This document shows positions 41,089-50,532 of a stretch of DNA of 64,000 bases, piece after piece. Position 1 is the stretch's first letter; every line of letters begins with the position of its first letter. The translations under genes and the position numbers were made by a program. Below the pieces are notes generated by a model, which was not told the DNA's origin, made no database searches, and saw nothing but the letters and a program-made list of their open reading frames with translations. The stretch is from DASXRU01 sp039933315 (lineage in GTDB: Bacteria > Acidobacteriota > Blastocatellia > Pyrinomonadales > Pyrinomonadaceae), in NCBI GenBank assembly GCA_039933315.1, contig JBDTOI010000002.1, forward strand, positions 11,677 to 75,676, in the 5' to 3' direction.

Positions 41089-42864
41089 CTACTTTACCCA
41101 CTCGTCGGCTATTTCTATTTCAACTTTTATCGGCACCACCGTGACATACTCTTCCCCCGCGGCACACATCGCCCGTTCCACCCGGCGAGCCACTTCATCA
41201 GCGTCGTTCGCCTCAGCCTCAACCACAATCTCATCATGAATGATGTTTACGATCCGGCCGGAGGTCTCTTTTAGCTCATCTCGCAGCAGGCGTAACGCTC
41301 TTTTCAAGATGTCCGCGCTGGTCCCTTGAATAGGGGTGTTTTTGCCGTTCCGCCTGGTCATCGAGATTTGTTGGCGATCCTGGTCGTCATAGCGAAAGCG
41401 CACCAGCCGGCCGGATCCGGTCCGGGCCTGACGATCGCGAACGGCGCGGTTTGCCGCTTCGTGGAGGTAGGTATCCAACTGGCGATAGGTGGCGAAATAC
41501 TTGCGCAGAACATTCTCCGCTTCGGTGACACTTAACCCGGTCATCATCGAGAAGCGCTGCGCGCCAATGCCGTAAACCACGCCGAAGTTCAAGCGCTTGG
41601 CAAAGTCGCGCTGTTCTTTGCTGACTTGATCCAGAGATACATTAAAGACTTCAGCGGCAGTAACGCGATGAAGATCTGCCCCGGAATTGAACGCCTTAAT
41701 GAAGGCCTGATCGCCGGAGAACTGGGCCAGGATGCGCAGCTCGATCTGCGAATAATCGGCAATGATTAGTTTGCGGCCGTCGGGGTGACCGCTGAAGCAG
41801 CGACGATACTCCAGGGCGTGCGGTACTTGTTGGATGTTTGGATTCGTGCAGGAAAACCTTCCTGTCGGAGCGCCAATCTGGCGAAAGTCTGCATGCAGGC
41901 GGCCAGTGGCGGGATTGATCAGCTCGATCATGTTCCGGCCATAACTTGTCAGCGCCTTTTGCACCGTGCGGTACTCGAGCAGTTGGGCCACGACCGGATA
42001 CTGGACGGCCAGGGGCTGCAATTTCCAGTTGCGGGTAGAATCAGGCACTGGAATGCCCAGGCGTTGGAGCGCTTGCGTCAATTGTTGATGCGAATCGAGA
42101 TTGATGTCGTCGCGTTGAGGGCCGCCGAAAAGTGTTCCCTGAGACGACTCTTCCGCCAAAATTTCCTGCAGCTCTTCAGCCAGTTCGCCGCGTCGTTTTT
42201 CAACGATTGTCAGCTGCTCGAGCCAGCGATCCTTACGCATGTAGAAGCCCGTCAGCTCGATGTCGGCGACCGGCATCACGCATTCAAATTCGAGCTGCGC
42301 GCATTTGATCAGCGAATCTGACTTCAATCGCTCGATCAGTTTTTCGCGCAGAGGCAAAAGAATCGCCGCATCGCGCGCCGCATATTCCAGCTGCGCTTCC
42401 GACAGTTCAAAGTTCCAATTGCTCAGGCGCTCCGACTTGTCCACTGATTCGTTCAGATAGCGGGCGGCGACCGTGTCCAGCCCGTGCCGTTCCTCGATGT
42501 CACCGGCGCCGATCAGCTGGCTGGCTAACAACGTGTCGAATAAACCGCCGATGTCGGCGCCGAGGTTGTGTTTGATGAATTTCGCGTCAAACTTTGCGTT
42601 GTGCGCGATCTTTATTGGGCGCGGCGCTTCCAGCAACCGTTTCAGCGAGGCGAAGGTCTCATTTTGGGAAAAATCGCCATTGGCAAACGCATCCATGTCG
42701 ATGACGCGGACACCGTCGGGGGCAGCCAGTTGGATCAGGCGCAGGCGAGCATTGTAAGGATCGAGGTCGGTGGTTTCCGTATCGAGGCCGATAGCACCTT
42801 GTTTTTCAAGTGATTCGACTGCGGCGCGAAGCTCTGCTTCCGTTTTTATTACCTGGTACTTCAT
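41089..42864 (-). CDS. polA: DNA polymerase I lacking the 5' nuclease domain
   Basis: A 591-residue family A polymerase. Residues about 1-180 form a DEDDy 3'-5' exonuclease: GLDTETTDLDP, HNAKFDAKFIKHN and YAARDAAILL. Residues about 200-591 form the polymerase: IADYSQIELRILAQFSG, RLNFGVVYGIGAQ and NIIHDEIVVEA. The usual 5'-3' nuclease domain is absent, so Okazaki primer removal would need a separate nuclease. The longer frame to 42921 translates the repeat (SQTEVCAT), so I start at the ATG at 42864. Confidence 0.92.
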   Translation of the reverse strand: MKYQVIKTEAELRAAVESLEKQGAIGLDTETTDLDPYNARLRLIQLAAPDGVRVIDMDAFANGDFSQNETFASLKRLLEAPRPIKIAHNAKFDAKFIKHNLGADIGGLFDTLLASQLIGAGDIEERHGLDTVAARYLNESVDKSERLSNWNFELSEAQLEYAARDAAILLPLREKLIERLKSDSLIKCAQLEFECVMPVADIELTGFYMRKDRWLEQLTIVEKRRGELAEELQEILAEESSQGTLFGGPQRDDINLDSHQQLTQALQRLGIPVPDSTRNWKLQPLAVQYPVVAQLLEYRTVQKALTSYGRNMIELINPATGRLHADFRQIGAPTGRFSCTNPNIQQVPHALEYRRCFSGHPDGRKLIIADYSQIELRILAQFSGDQAFIKAFNSGADLHRVTAAEVFNVSLDQVSKEQRDFAKRLNFGVVYGIGAQRFSMMTGLSVTEAENVLRKYFATYRQLDTYLHEAANRAVRDRQARTGSGRLVRFRYDDQDRQQISMTRRNGKNTPIQGTSADILKRALRLLRDELKETSGRIVNIIHDEIVVEAEANDADEVARRVERAMCAAGEEYVTVVPIKVEIEIADEWVK

Positions 42865-42872
42865 TTTCCTGG

Positions 42873-42970
42873 TGGCACAGACTTCAGTCTGTGAAAAACT
42901 ACGCCCTGGTGGCCACTTCAATCTCTGATGAATCTACCGCGCTATATTCACAGACTGAAGTCTGTGCCAC
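42873..42970. repeat. Mirror-paired CACAGACT hairpins
   Basis: Two 18-nt palindromes, CACAGACTTCAGTCTGTG (42876) and CACAGACTGAAGTCTGTG (42949), are placed as mirror images within an outer GTGG ... CCAC pair, about 98 bp overall. This is the layout of a REPIN (two REP-type hairpins back to back). It lies between polA and the MFS gene; the last codons of the MFS gene are translated from the right arm. Confidence 0.93.
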
Positions 42971-44264
42971 TTGAAGGCACGCGCGTCTTTACCAGGGTCA
43001 GCAGCAACAAAGCAGCAACGGTTCCCAGAGCAGCACTAACCAGAAACGCCGTGGCTGGCCCCCGCCAACTCCAGAGCGCGCCCATCAATAAAGACGCTGG
43101 TAACACTGTTATGCCGAACGCAAGATTATACAACCCGTACGCAGTGCCGCGCTGTTCCGGACGAACCAGATCGGCGACCAGGGCTTTCTCAGCGCCTTCA
43201 GCAAGCCCGAAGTAGATTCCGTAAATCAGGAACAGGGCCCAGACGGAAATCGCCGACGAGACGAAAGCAAACCCGGCATAAACCGCCGCGTACAGAATCC
43301 AGCCTGAGACGATTAAACGTTTTCGCCCCAAACGATCGGAGAGGTCGCCGCCAAAGATTGAGCTCAGCACCTTACTAACATGTAGCGCCGCCCAGAGCAG
43401 CGGAATAGCGGTGATAGAAACTCCGGCATCCTGGGCCCGCAGCAGCAGAAACGCATCCGACGAGTTCGACAGCGTGAAGAGCGCAACGATAGGCAGAAAG
43501 CGCTTGAAGTTACCTTCAAAACCGCGCAGCGAAAGACGTGGCGGCGCCGCAGTTTCAAGCTCTGCCGGACTTCGTATGCGCTTCGTTTCGCGCACAAAAA
43601 AGGAGACCACCAGCACGGCGGCCAGCGCCGGGATGGAGGCCAAAAGAAATATCCTGGTGAAGTCGCCTGCCGTTGGTGCGTTGCGGTTCGCCGCAAATAT
43701 CATCACCAGCAGGTAACCAATCAAAGGGCCGATCACGGCTCCCGTGTGGTCCATCGCCCGATGAAAGCCGAACGCCAGACCGCGCTCTTCCACCGCTACC
43801 GTGTCGGCAATCATTGCATCGCGGGGCGCGCTGCGTATGCCCTTGCCGACCCGATCGGTCAGGCGAATCGCGAGCACCTGATGCCAACTGGTGGCAAAGG
43901 CAAGCAGCGGGCGGACCACGTTGGCCAGTGAGTAGCCAAGTACGACAAAGACTTTGCGTTTGCCGCGCCGGTCGCTGAAGTAGCCGGAAAAGAGTTTGAG
44001 CAGGCTCGAGAGAGATTCGGCGGCGCCTTCGATCACACCAACGATGGCTGGAGAGGCGCCCAGGGTAAGTGACAGAAAAATCGGCAGGAACGGATAGATG
44101 ATTTCGCTGGAGATGTCATTTAGCAGGCTGACCAGGCTGATGGCAAAGACATTGCGCGGCAGGCGCCGATAACGCTGCCATAAGCCGGGAGTTCTTTCGT
44201 TGAGTTTTTCCGGACTGATGCGCGCGTCAAACTGATCGGCGGCGTCGGTATCGGTCTCGGACAT
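42948..44264 (-). CDS. MFS transporter
   Basis: A 438-residue protein with about twelve transmembrane helices. GYFSDRRGKRKVFVVLGYSL in the helix 2-3 loop and GGDLSDRLGRKRLIVSGWI in the second half are major facilitator motif A. RLTDRVGKGIRSAPRDAMI resembles exporters of the DHA1 or related groups. The substrate is not clear. Its final residues RVPSSGTDFSL come from the repeat's right arm, so the natural C-terminus may have ended slightly earlier. Confidence 0.88.
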   Translation of the reverse strand: MSETDTDAADQFDARISPEKLNERTPGLWQRYRRLPRNVFAISLVSLLNDISSEIIYPFLPIFLSLTLGASPAIVGVIEGAAESLSSLLKLFSGYFSDRRGKRKVFVVLGYSLANVVRPLLAFATSWHQVLAIRLTDRVGKGIRSAPRDAMIADTVAVEERGLAFGFHRAMDHTGAVIGPLIGYLLVMIFAANRNAPTAGDFTRIFLLASIPALAAVLVVSFFVRETKRIRSPAELETAAPPRLSLRGFEGNFKRFLPIVALFTLSNSSDAFLLLRAQDAGVSITAIPLLWAALHVSKVLSSIFGGDLSDRLGRKRLIVSGWILYAAVYAGFAFVSSAISVWALFLIYGIYFGLAEGAEKALVADLVRPEQRGTAYGLYNLAFGITVLPASLLMGALWSWRGPATAFLVSAALGTVAALLLLTLVKTRVPSSGTDFSL

Positions 44265-44279
44265 GGTTTGCAGGTCGGA

Positions 44280-44492
44280 TTAACGAGCGGGCGCGCGCCG
44301 CGCGGGCGCCGGGCGTTCTGTATTGGTTGCTGAAGAGTTGAACCAGCCCATGGCCGCAGCGACCAGCAACGCGATTACGATCACACCAACGAAGACCATT
44401 TTGATGGCCATACGAAGCATTCGCCGGGCAATGAAGATAAACAAAAATAGCGCGACGAGGCCGATAACGACGGCAATGGGTGTTGAGTCCAT
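44280..44492 (-). CDS. Small two-helix membrane protein
   Basis: A 70-residue protein with two hydrophobic stretches (6-22, 30-50) separated by ARRMLRMAIK and a basic tail APARRAPAR. No family recognised. It precedes the MFS gene by 15 nt on the same strand and follows queF closely; possible co-transcription. Confidence 0.68.
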   Translation of the reverse strand: MDSTPIAVVIGLVALFLFIFIARRMLRMAIKMVFVGVIVIALLVAAAMGWFNSSATNTERPAPARRAPAR

Positions 44493-44497
44493 ACTTC

Positions 44498-44920
44498 CTA
44501 TTGTTTCTTATAGCTTGCCCTGACTACAGTCTTAATGTTTCCCCTCACATGAAAGTCGCCTTCAATCTCGACGCTGAGGGGATCGCAGGCGCTGACAAAG
44601 TCTTCCAGGATCACGTTGATCACGTGTTCGTGGAATATCTTCACCTGCCGAAACGAATTGATGTAGAGCTTGAGACTCTTCAATTCGATGCAGAGTTCAT
44701 TCGGCACATATTCCAGGCGGATAGTGGCAAAGTCGGGGAAATCAGAGAAGGGGCAGATGGCCGTAAATTCAGTCATCTCGAAATTGATCTTTATTTCGCG
44801 CCCGGGAAACTCGTAGCGAAAAGTGTCCAGCGGGTAGAGACCCATCTCTTCGCGCGGTGTCGGGCGAATGTCGAGACCTTGCTGGCTCACCGCAGTGGGC
44901 GACGTTTCAGTTGAAGGCAT
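44498..44920 (-). CDS. queF: 7-cyano-7-deazaguanine reductase
   Basis: A 140-residue type I QueF enzyme: FEMTEFTAICPFSDFPDFAT with the thioimide-forming cysteine, then YVPNELCIELKSLKLYINSF and FHEHVINVILEDFV. It reduces preQ0 to preQ1 with NADPH in queuosine synthesis. The ATG at 44920 has GAGGAT upstream; the longer frame to 44977 is unlike the family. No other queuosine gene is next to it. Confidence 0.95.
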   Translation of the reverse strand: MPSTETSPTAVSQQGLDIRPTPREEMGLYPLDTFRYEFPGREIKINFEMTEFTAICPFSDFPDFATIRLEYVPNELCIELKSLKLYINSFRQVKIFHEHVINVILEDFVSACDPLSVEIEGDFHVRGNIKTVVRASYKKQ

Positions 44921-45042
44921 GATAATCCTCGCCGAATATAGTGATCTTAACCGAGTCCCGACTAATACGGCAATCAAGCATCCCGCAAAAAATGAATGAG
45001 CGGCACCGGAGCACCGCTCATCGTTTTTACCCGGAATTCATA

Positions 45043-45801
45043 TCAGGCCGGAGAGTTTGCCGTCCGGCCAATGGTAAAGAACTTGACCAGCACGAGCCCG
45101 GCGATGAAACCGCCGATGTGAGCGGCATAGGCCACCCCACCCTGTTGCGATCCACCACCCAACATGCCAAGTCCGCTGATTAACTGGAAGACGAACCACA
45201 TGCCAATCGCGACATAAGCTGGAACCTGAGTGAGCATACGAAACAGGAACACCGTTACCCGACGATGTGGGTGAAGCAGAATGTAGCCACCCAGCACTCC
45301 CGAGATCGCGCCGGAAGCGCCCAGACTGGGGATCAGGAGGCCGCTTTGATCAGTGGCCAGCATAGCGGTGGTAAATACGTGGGCCAGTGAGGCAAGTATT
45401 CCGCAGACCAGATAGAAAATGGCATACCTGGCGTGCCCCATTGAATGCTCGAGGTTGTCGCCGAAAATCCACAGGAAAAGCATGTTGCCAAAGATGTGCG
45501 CAATGCCGCCGTGCATGAACATCGAAGTGATTAACGTGAGGTAAACGGTAAACGGCGTGGGCTGGAGTCCGGGATATAAGACCTCCTGGCCAGTGGGTGT
45601 CGTCCGCACGGCATCCTGAGTGGTTATATCCCGGCCGGTGACAATCTCCTGCGGTACGGTCGAATACGCGTAGGTGAACCGGTCGTTGGAGCCGAGCTGT
45701 TGCAGAAAAACAAAGACCAAAATGTTAATGGCGATCAGAATGTAATTAACAATTGGCGCTGTGGTCCGATCACTGTTGTCATCGGCGATGGGAAAAATCA
45801 T
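45043..45801 (-). CDS. Rhomboid-family intramembrane serine protease
   Basis: A 252-residue membrane protein. The catalytic serine is in LGASGAISGVLGGYI and the histidine in AYAAHIGGFIAGLVL; HGGIAHIFGNMLFLWIFGDN is the second conserved helix. About six to seven transmembrane helices are seen. Rhomboids cut membrane-spanning substrates; the target is unknown. ATG with AAGGAG upstream. Confidence 0.93.
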   Translation of the reverse strand: MIFPIADDNSDRTTAPIVNYILIAINILVFVFLQQLGSNDRFTYAYSTVPQEIVTGRDITTQDAVRTTPTGQEVLYPGLQPTPFTVYLTLITSMFMHGGIAHIFGNMLFLWIFGDNLEHSMGHARYAIFYLVCGILASLAHVFTTAMLATDQSGLLIPSLGASGAISGVLGGYILLHPHRRVTVFLFRMLTQVPAYVAIGMWFVFQLISGLGMLGGGSQQGGVAYAAHIGGFIAGLVLVKFFTIGRTANSPA

Positions 45802-45873
45802 CCGTTGTACTCCTTGTGCTCTAAAATGTTAGCCAGCAGGTTCGCGCAAATGACGCTGAGAACTGAAAACCAA

Positions 45874-45935
45874 AAGGCGCAAAGGTGTGGAGTGCTTCTT
45901 CTTTGCGCCTGTGCGTGAAACCTCAACTTTGTTCA
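45874..45935. repeat. AAGGCGCAAAG inverted repeat
   Basis: AAGGCGCAAAG and CTTTGCGCCT pair; GCGTGAAACCTCAAC follows as in the right arm of the repeat at 9045. This is a partial copy of that family between rhomboid and the DAACS transporter. Confidence 0.65.
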
Positions 45936-45979
45936 GATCCAAAATGATTAATGATATATGGAAATGGACCCTATAAGTT

Positions 45980-47455
45980 TCAAAGAGCTCCACCGCCAAC
46001 TCCCGCGCGCACAATGGCCGGTTCGTGCGGTTTCAAAAGCTCGTAGCCTTCCGAGCGCGCAACATAAGTGGCGGCCGTGATATCGCCCACCACATTCAAG
46101 GTGGTGCGGCACATGTCGAGTATGCGATCCACTCCCAGGATGATCGCAATCAGCGCGGGATTCACACCAATCGTGACCAACACACCGATGATGAAGGGAA
46201 TGGAACCCGACGGCACTCCGGCCGTGCCGATCCCGCCCAGGATTGCCAAATAAACAACCATCAACTGCTGACCCAGAGAAAGATCAATGCCCGCCAGTTG
46301 CGCCAGAAACAGCACGGTGACGCCTTCGTACAAAGCCGTCCCGTTCTGATTTGCTGTCGCGCCGACGGTTAACACGAAGCTGTTAATCTCCTGTGGCACC
46401 CCCAGGTTCTGCTCTGAGACGCGCAAGGCAGTCGGCAACGTCGCGTTCGATGAAGACGTGGAAAAGGCCGTGAGGATGACGGTCTTGATGCGGCGAAAGA
46501 AATCGAGCGGCGACAGTTTTGAGAGAAAATAGATAGAGAGCGAATAGACGCCAAACATGTGCAGCGACAGTCCCAGCAACACGGTCACGATGAACCAGCC
46601 TAAAGCCTGTAACAGATCGAGCCCGAACCGCGCCGTATTGTTAAAGAGCAAACAGGCCACGGCATAGGGCGCAAACTTCATAATTATCTCGATGATCTTC
46701 GCCGTGATTTCGTAGAGAGCCTGGAGCCCGCGCAACAGCGGCGCAGTCGCTTTGACGGGAATAAGCGTTATGGCGATCCCAACCACCAGGGCAAAGAACA
46801 TTAGGTGAAGCATGTTGGGCGATCCGCCCGAGGTCGCTGTGCTCGGATTTGAGGGCACGCCGGCCATGGCGGCAAACGGGTTTGAAGGCACGATTGTATC
46901 GACCACTTGCATTAGCGGCGTTGCAACGGCGCCAGACTTTTTCGCCGCATCCACTTGCTTCGTAGCGTCAGTGCTGTAGCGCTGTTCGAGCGCCGCCTTG
47001 GTCGCGGGATCGATGCGCGTGCCCGGCTTGATGGTGTTAGCCAGGGTCAGTCCGATCACCACGGAGATGGCTGACAAGACAAGGCAGTAGGCAAACGATT
47101 TCACCCCCACGCGTCCCAGCTTGCGTATGTCCCCGATGCCGGCCACGCCCACCACCAGCGAAGAAAAGACCAGCGGTACCACAATCATCAGCAACAGACG
47201 CAGGAAGAGTTGGCCCACCGGATTAGTGACATGATCAACAATCCGTACCACCCACACGTTGTCGCCGCCCACCAGGCGATTAACCATGACCCCGGCAATG
47301 ACGCCGACAGCGAGGCCAATCAGGATGCGGGTGTGGAGCGCGAGACCCTTTGGTTTATCCGGCGTCTCATCATCCAGGTCTGTAGTTATCTCACGCTCGA
47401 ATGCGTCTTCATCAAGGCGCGGGACGCTTCGGTTCTGGTCGTCTTTTTGCGGCAT
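45980..47455 (-). CDS. Dicarboxylate/amino acid:cation symporter (DAACS)
   Basis: A 491-residue transporter of the GltP/DctA family. FSTSSSNATLPTALRV matches the serine-rich HP1 loop, VGATANQNGTALYEGV contains the NQNGT motif (substrate/sodium site), and GIGTAGVPSGSIPFIIGVLV and VDRILDMCRTTLNVVGD complete the substrate-binding core. It takes up glutamate, aspartate or C4-dicarboxylates with Na+ or H+. An approximately 50-residue insert after TLANTIKPGTRI (about 155-205) is longer than average. Confidence 0.94.
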   Translation of the reverse strand: MPQKDDQNRSVPRLDEDAFEREITTDLDDETPDKPKGLALHTRILIGLAVGVIAGVMVNRLVGGDNVWVVRIVDHVTNPVGQLFLRLLLMIVVPLVFSSLVVGVAGIGDIRKLGRVGVKSFAYCLVLSAISVVIGLTLANTIKPGTRIDPATKAALEQRYSTDATKQVDAAKKSGAVATPLMQVVDTIVPSNPFAAMAGVPSNPSTATSGGSPNMLHLMFFALVVGIAITLIPVKATAPLLRGLQALYEITAKIIEIIMKFAPYAVACLLFNNTARFGLDLLQALGWFIVTVLLGLSLHMFGVYSLSIYFLSKLSPLDFFRRIKTVILTAFSTSSSNATLPTALRVSEQNLGVPQEINSFVLTVGATANQNGTALYEGVTVLFLAQLAGIDLSLGQQLMVVYLAILGGIGTAGVPSGSIPFIIGVLVTIGVNPALIAIILGVDRILDMCRTTLNVVGDITAATYVARSEGYELLKPHEPAIVRAGVGGGAL

Positions 47456-47536
47456 GGTGTTTTAGTTACCTGTTCCTCGTTGTAGATCGTTAACTGCAAC
47501 TCGAAACCTTAAACTCGAAACCCGAAACTTAGCCCC

Positions 47537-48421
47537 TTATCTGCCCCAGCGCAGTTTGTCGCGCAGCACCTCAAAATAGTTTCGGTTCATTGGCTGCACC
47601 AGATTAAACGTCGTGCGGCTCTTGCGAATAATTACCCGGTCTTCGACTTTTAAAGGAAAGCCTACCTGTCCATCGAGTGTCAGCGCCACGTCTTCTTCCG
47701 GCGTTTTTAAGCGCAGTTCTATCTCGGCGTCGTCCGGCACGACAATTGGTCGGTTGGACAAAGTGAAGGGGCAAATGGGTGTGATTACAATGGCATTCAT
47801 CGAAGGATAGATTACCGGGCCGCCGGCGGAGAGATTGTAAGCGGTCGAGCCCGTCGGAGTGGAAACTATCAGACCATCGGCGCGAAAAGAATTCACAAAC
47901 TGCTGGTTGAGGTAGGCTTCAATTTCAATTATGCGGGCCAATGCTGATTTGTTAATGACCACGTCATTGAGGACACGGTTACCGCTAACATGATCGTTGC
48001 CGCGGAACAACTCTACCGCCAGCATCACTCGCTTTTCGAGTTTGAATTCTCCTTTGAGGATCGATTCCAGGGCCTCGAACAGTTCTTCAATGCGAAACTC
48101 CGCGAGATAGCCCAGTCCGCCGTAGTTAACCCCGATGACCGGAACGTCAGTATCGCCAACCATGCGCGCGGTTGCGATCATGGTGCCGTCACCGCCCAGC
48201 ACCAAGATCAGATCGACGCTGGCCGCCAGTTTGTCCTGCGCAACGATCTCAACCGAGCAGCCGGTTTCATGTTGAATTCGCTCGCGTTCGATCTCAGGGC
48301 TGCCCAGCAGGGAGATTCCCCGCGCGTTTAACCACTCGGTCAAACGACACAGCGTTTGCAGGGCATCCGGTTGGTGCCGCTTAACCACGACACCCACGCG
48401 CTTGATTGGAGAAACGGTCAT
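47537..48421 (-). CDS. nadK: NAD kinase
   Basis: A 294-residue ATP-NAD kinase that makes NADP. LILVLGGDGTMIATARMV is the GGDG motif, GVNYGGLGYLAEF and RVLNDVVINKSALARIIEIE with the NE/D motif, and ADGLIVSTPTGSTAYNLSAG complete the site. It lies 43 nt after tlyA on the same strand, a common bacterial pair. Confidence 0.96.
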   Translation of the reverse strand: MTVSPIKRVGVVVKRHQPDALQTLCRLTEWLNARGISLLGSPEIERERIQHETGCSVEIVAQDKLAASVDLILVLGGDGTMIATARMVGDTDVPVIGVNYGGLGYLAEFRIEELFEALESILKGEFKLEKRVMLAVELFRGNDHVSGNRVLNDVVINKSALARIIEIEAYLNQQFVNSFRADGLIVSTPTGSTAYNLSAGGPVIYPSMNAIVITPICPFTLSNRPIVVPDDAEIELRLKTPEEDVALTLDGQVGFPLKVEDRVIIRKSRTTFNLVQPMNRNYFEVLRDKLRWGR

Positions 48422-48464
48422 CTATGAACGTCTAAGGTTAACAAAGGCCAGACAGGTTACGCCA

Positions 48465-49214
48465 TTAGTCTGTCGTGCGTTCGTAAACAGCCAGATATTC
48501 CTGATTGCCTTCGGCGCCCCGGATGGGCGATTCAATTACGCTGCGCGCTTTTAATCCCAACCCCCGCGCTGCCTCATTCACTTCTTCGATCACGCGCGCG
48601 TGTTGCTTCGGGTCGGTAACGATGCCTCCGCGCCCTACCTCGCCACGCCCCACTTCAAACTGCGGTTTGATAAGCGTAATCACCAGCGCGCTGGCAGTCA
48701 ACAAACTGACCACTGCCGGCAGAACTTTGGTGGCGGAAATAAAGGAGACATCAATCGTCGCCAGGTCGAACTGAGCTGCGAAGTCGTCGGGTTTCAGATA
48801 ACGGGCGTTAACGCCCTCGCGAGATTCGACCCGGGGGTCAGTGCGCAAGCGCCAATCCAATTGATTGTGGCCGACATCAATCGCCATGACTTTGGCGGCG
48901 CCGTGTTGCAGCAGGCAATCGGTGAAGCCACCAGTCGAGGCCCCTACGTCCAGGCAGAGCAAATCCTGCACATCGATGGCAAACTCGCGGAGGGCCGCTT
49001 CCAGCTTTACGCCGCCGCGTCCCACATAACGGGCGGCGGGATCGTTTGCGCCCTTAAGACGAACCTGGGCATCGAGTGAGATTAACTCGGAAGGCTTTTC
49101 CACGCGCTGGTCTTCAACCAGCACGGCCCCGGCCATCACCATCGCCTGTGCCTTTGTGCGCGATGATGCCAGGCCGCGTTCTACCAGCAGCTTGTCTATA
49201 CGTTCGCGCTTCAT
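48465..49214 (-). CDS. tlyA: TlyA-family rRNA 2'-O-methyltransferase
   Basis: A 249-residue protein with an N-terminal S4 RNA-binding domain (ERIDKLLVERGLASSRTKAQ) and a C-terminal RrmJ-like methyltransferase (LCLDVGASTGGFTDCLLQHG, then AIDVGHNQLDWRL and IDVSFISATKVL). TlyA methylates 16S and 23S rRNA cytidines. The first residues MKRERIDKLLVERG make the start secure. It forms an apparent operon with nadK. Confidence 0.94.
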   Translation of the reverse strand: MKRERIDKLLVERGLASSRTKAQAMVMAGAVLVEDQRVEKPSELISLDAQVRLKGANDPAARYVGRGGVKLEAALREFAIDVQDLLCLDVGASTGGFTDCLLQHGAAKVMAIDVGHNQLDWRLRTDPRVESREGVNARYLKPDDFAAQFDLATIDVSFISATKVLPAVVSLLTASALVITLIKPQFEVGRGEVGRGGIVTDPKQHARVIEEVNEAARGLGLKARSVIESPIRGAEGNQEYLAVYERTTD

Positions 49215-49286
49215 GCCGTGACACTTTACAGCACAAACGGCCCGAACGCCGAGATATGAAGTTTAGATTTTGCCGCCGGGCTGCGA

Positions 49287-49544
49287 CTATCTGCGAGCGC
49301 TGTGCACCAGGGCGCGGGGGGCCTCATTAAGGTGCAACTCGGCGGCGCATTCGTCACAGAGCCACACCAGAATCTGCGGCGCATCCATCCAGTAAAAAGG
49401 AGTTATCCGGCCCGCGATCTTTAAGGCGTGATCAGCTGACAAACGCTGAATTGCCTGTACGAAGAACACACCATTATAGAAATCGCCTTCGGCCCCCGCT
49501 TCGCGGTGAAGACACTCGCGCTCACGAAAAGTTTGCTTCATCAT
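49287..49544 (-). CDS. Small conserved-looking protein of unknown function
   Basis: An 85-residue protein containing FYNGVFFVQAIQRLSADHAL and WLCDECAAELHL, which could bind metal through a CxxC. No family recognised. A GGAGGG stretch upstream supports a start near the ATG-ATG at 49541-49544. Two small inverted repeats (ACTTTT/AAAAGT and GCGCGAG) lie upstream at about 49570-49620 and could be regulatory, but I see no known riboswitch. Confidence 0.55.
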   Translation of the reverse strand: MMKQTFRERECLHREAGAEGDFYNGVFFVQAIQRLSADHALKIAGRITPFYWMDAPQILVWLCDECAAELHLNEAPRALVHSARR

Positions 49545-49743
49545 CGAGGTTACCACCCTCCCTCGCGCCGCACCGCGCGAGAATAATTTGAAAAGTCGGA
49601 GAGACTTTTGTCGGGCGTTTTCTGATGTGAGAGCTGAGGGGCTGGGCGAATCCTAAGCCTAAAGGGGGGTAACTCTGGTGCGCCTTGATTTGCATGATGC
49701 CACGCTAGCCCGGACGTGGTCAACGTGCTTGAAAAGACTATCT

Positions 49744-50406
49744 TTAAAAAGGACTCGGGCCTTCGAATATCTCCCGGATGCGTCCAGCGTCGCGCGGTCG
49801 CTCTACAACTGGATCGGAATCATTAGGGCGTCGAACTTTTGCAGCCTGGTGGCGCTGAGCTGGTCGGTCGGACCGCTTCATTACAACTTTTTGTTGGCTA
49901 GCGGCAGCTTCATCGTCCGCAGACCTCTGCTTGCTTCGCTCCCGGCCATTCAACGGCGTGATTTCTTTGGCCGGAATGGGTGCGATGTCGCTCAGGTCAC
50001 TCTCATCCTCTGTTGAAGTTGGCTTGGTTGTTGACGCTGAAGCCACGGTCTCATCCGACTGCCGCGCGATAGGCTTCGAAGTATTCTCCGAATCTACCAC
50101 CAGGGTGGGCGGCGCGGGGAACTCTGCCACCGCAGTCGCTGGCGCTGCTCGCCGGTTCTGCAAAAAGACGACGGATACAGCTACGCCCGCCCCGAGTAGC
50201 GCGGCCGCCAGGATAATGCCTGCCTTAAACAAGTAACCACGCGTCGTTTCCGGTGCCGCGGCAATGTCGATCGGCACCACAGGCCTTGCCGTTAGCAACG
50301 TGGCTTCGTCATCGAAGTGCGGCAACGGTGGTGTCGGAGCCTCTGGTTGAGGTTCCATCGGAATAGTAATTCTGGTTAGGTTCTTCATTGCAACAAAGCT
50401 GGCCAT
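49744..50406 (-). CDS. Single-pass membrane protein with disordered tail
   Basis: A 220-residue protein: a short N-terminal region with MEPQPEAPTPPLPHFDDEAT, one transmembrane helix (about 62-84), and a Ser/Thr/Glu-rich then basic extracytoplasmic tail (KRSDRPAQRHQAAKVRRPND). No domain recognised. The composition resembles sporulation/cell-wall-associated linkers, but this is only resemblance. Confidence 0.6.
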   Translation of the reverse strand: MASFVAMKNLTRITIPMEPQPEAPTPPLPHFDDEATLLTARPVVPIDIAAAPETTRGYLFKAGIILAAALLGAGVAVSVVFLQNRRAAPATAVAEFPAPPTLVVDSENTSKPIARQSDETVASASTTKPTSTEDESDLSDIAPIPAKEITPLNGRERSKQRSADDEAAASQQKVVMKRSDRPAQRHQAAKVRRPNDSDPVVERPRDAGRIREIFEGPSPF

Positions 50407-50532
50407 GCTCGCCTGGTTGCAAGATCAGGGCCAGAGTGAACTAAGTCGGCTTTAGGGTGTTGGGATTCAAAGGCGGGTTTTAGAGCGGTACGAGTTCGTT
50501 ATGCGACCTACCCATATCGTGCACTAACCGAT

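Noticed and set aside
42928..43215. A 95-codon plus-strand frame beginning with HRLKSVPLEGT
   Set aside because: The HRLKSVP start is the CACAGACT repeat in another frame; the rest is antisense to the MFS gene.
49560..49680. Riboswitch upstream of the small gene at 49287
   Set aside because: Two short inverted repeats are seen, but no known aptamer core could be recognised.
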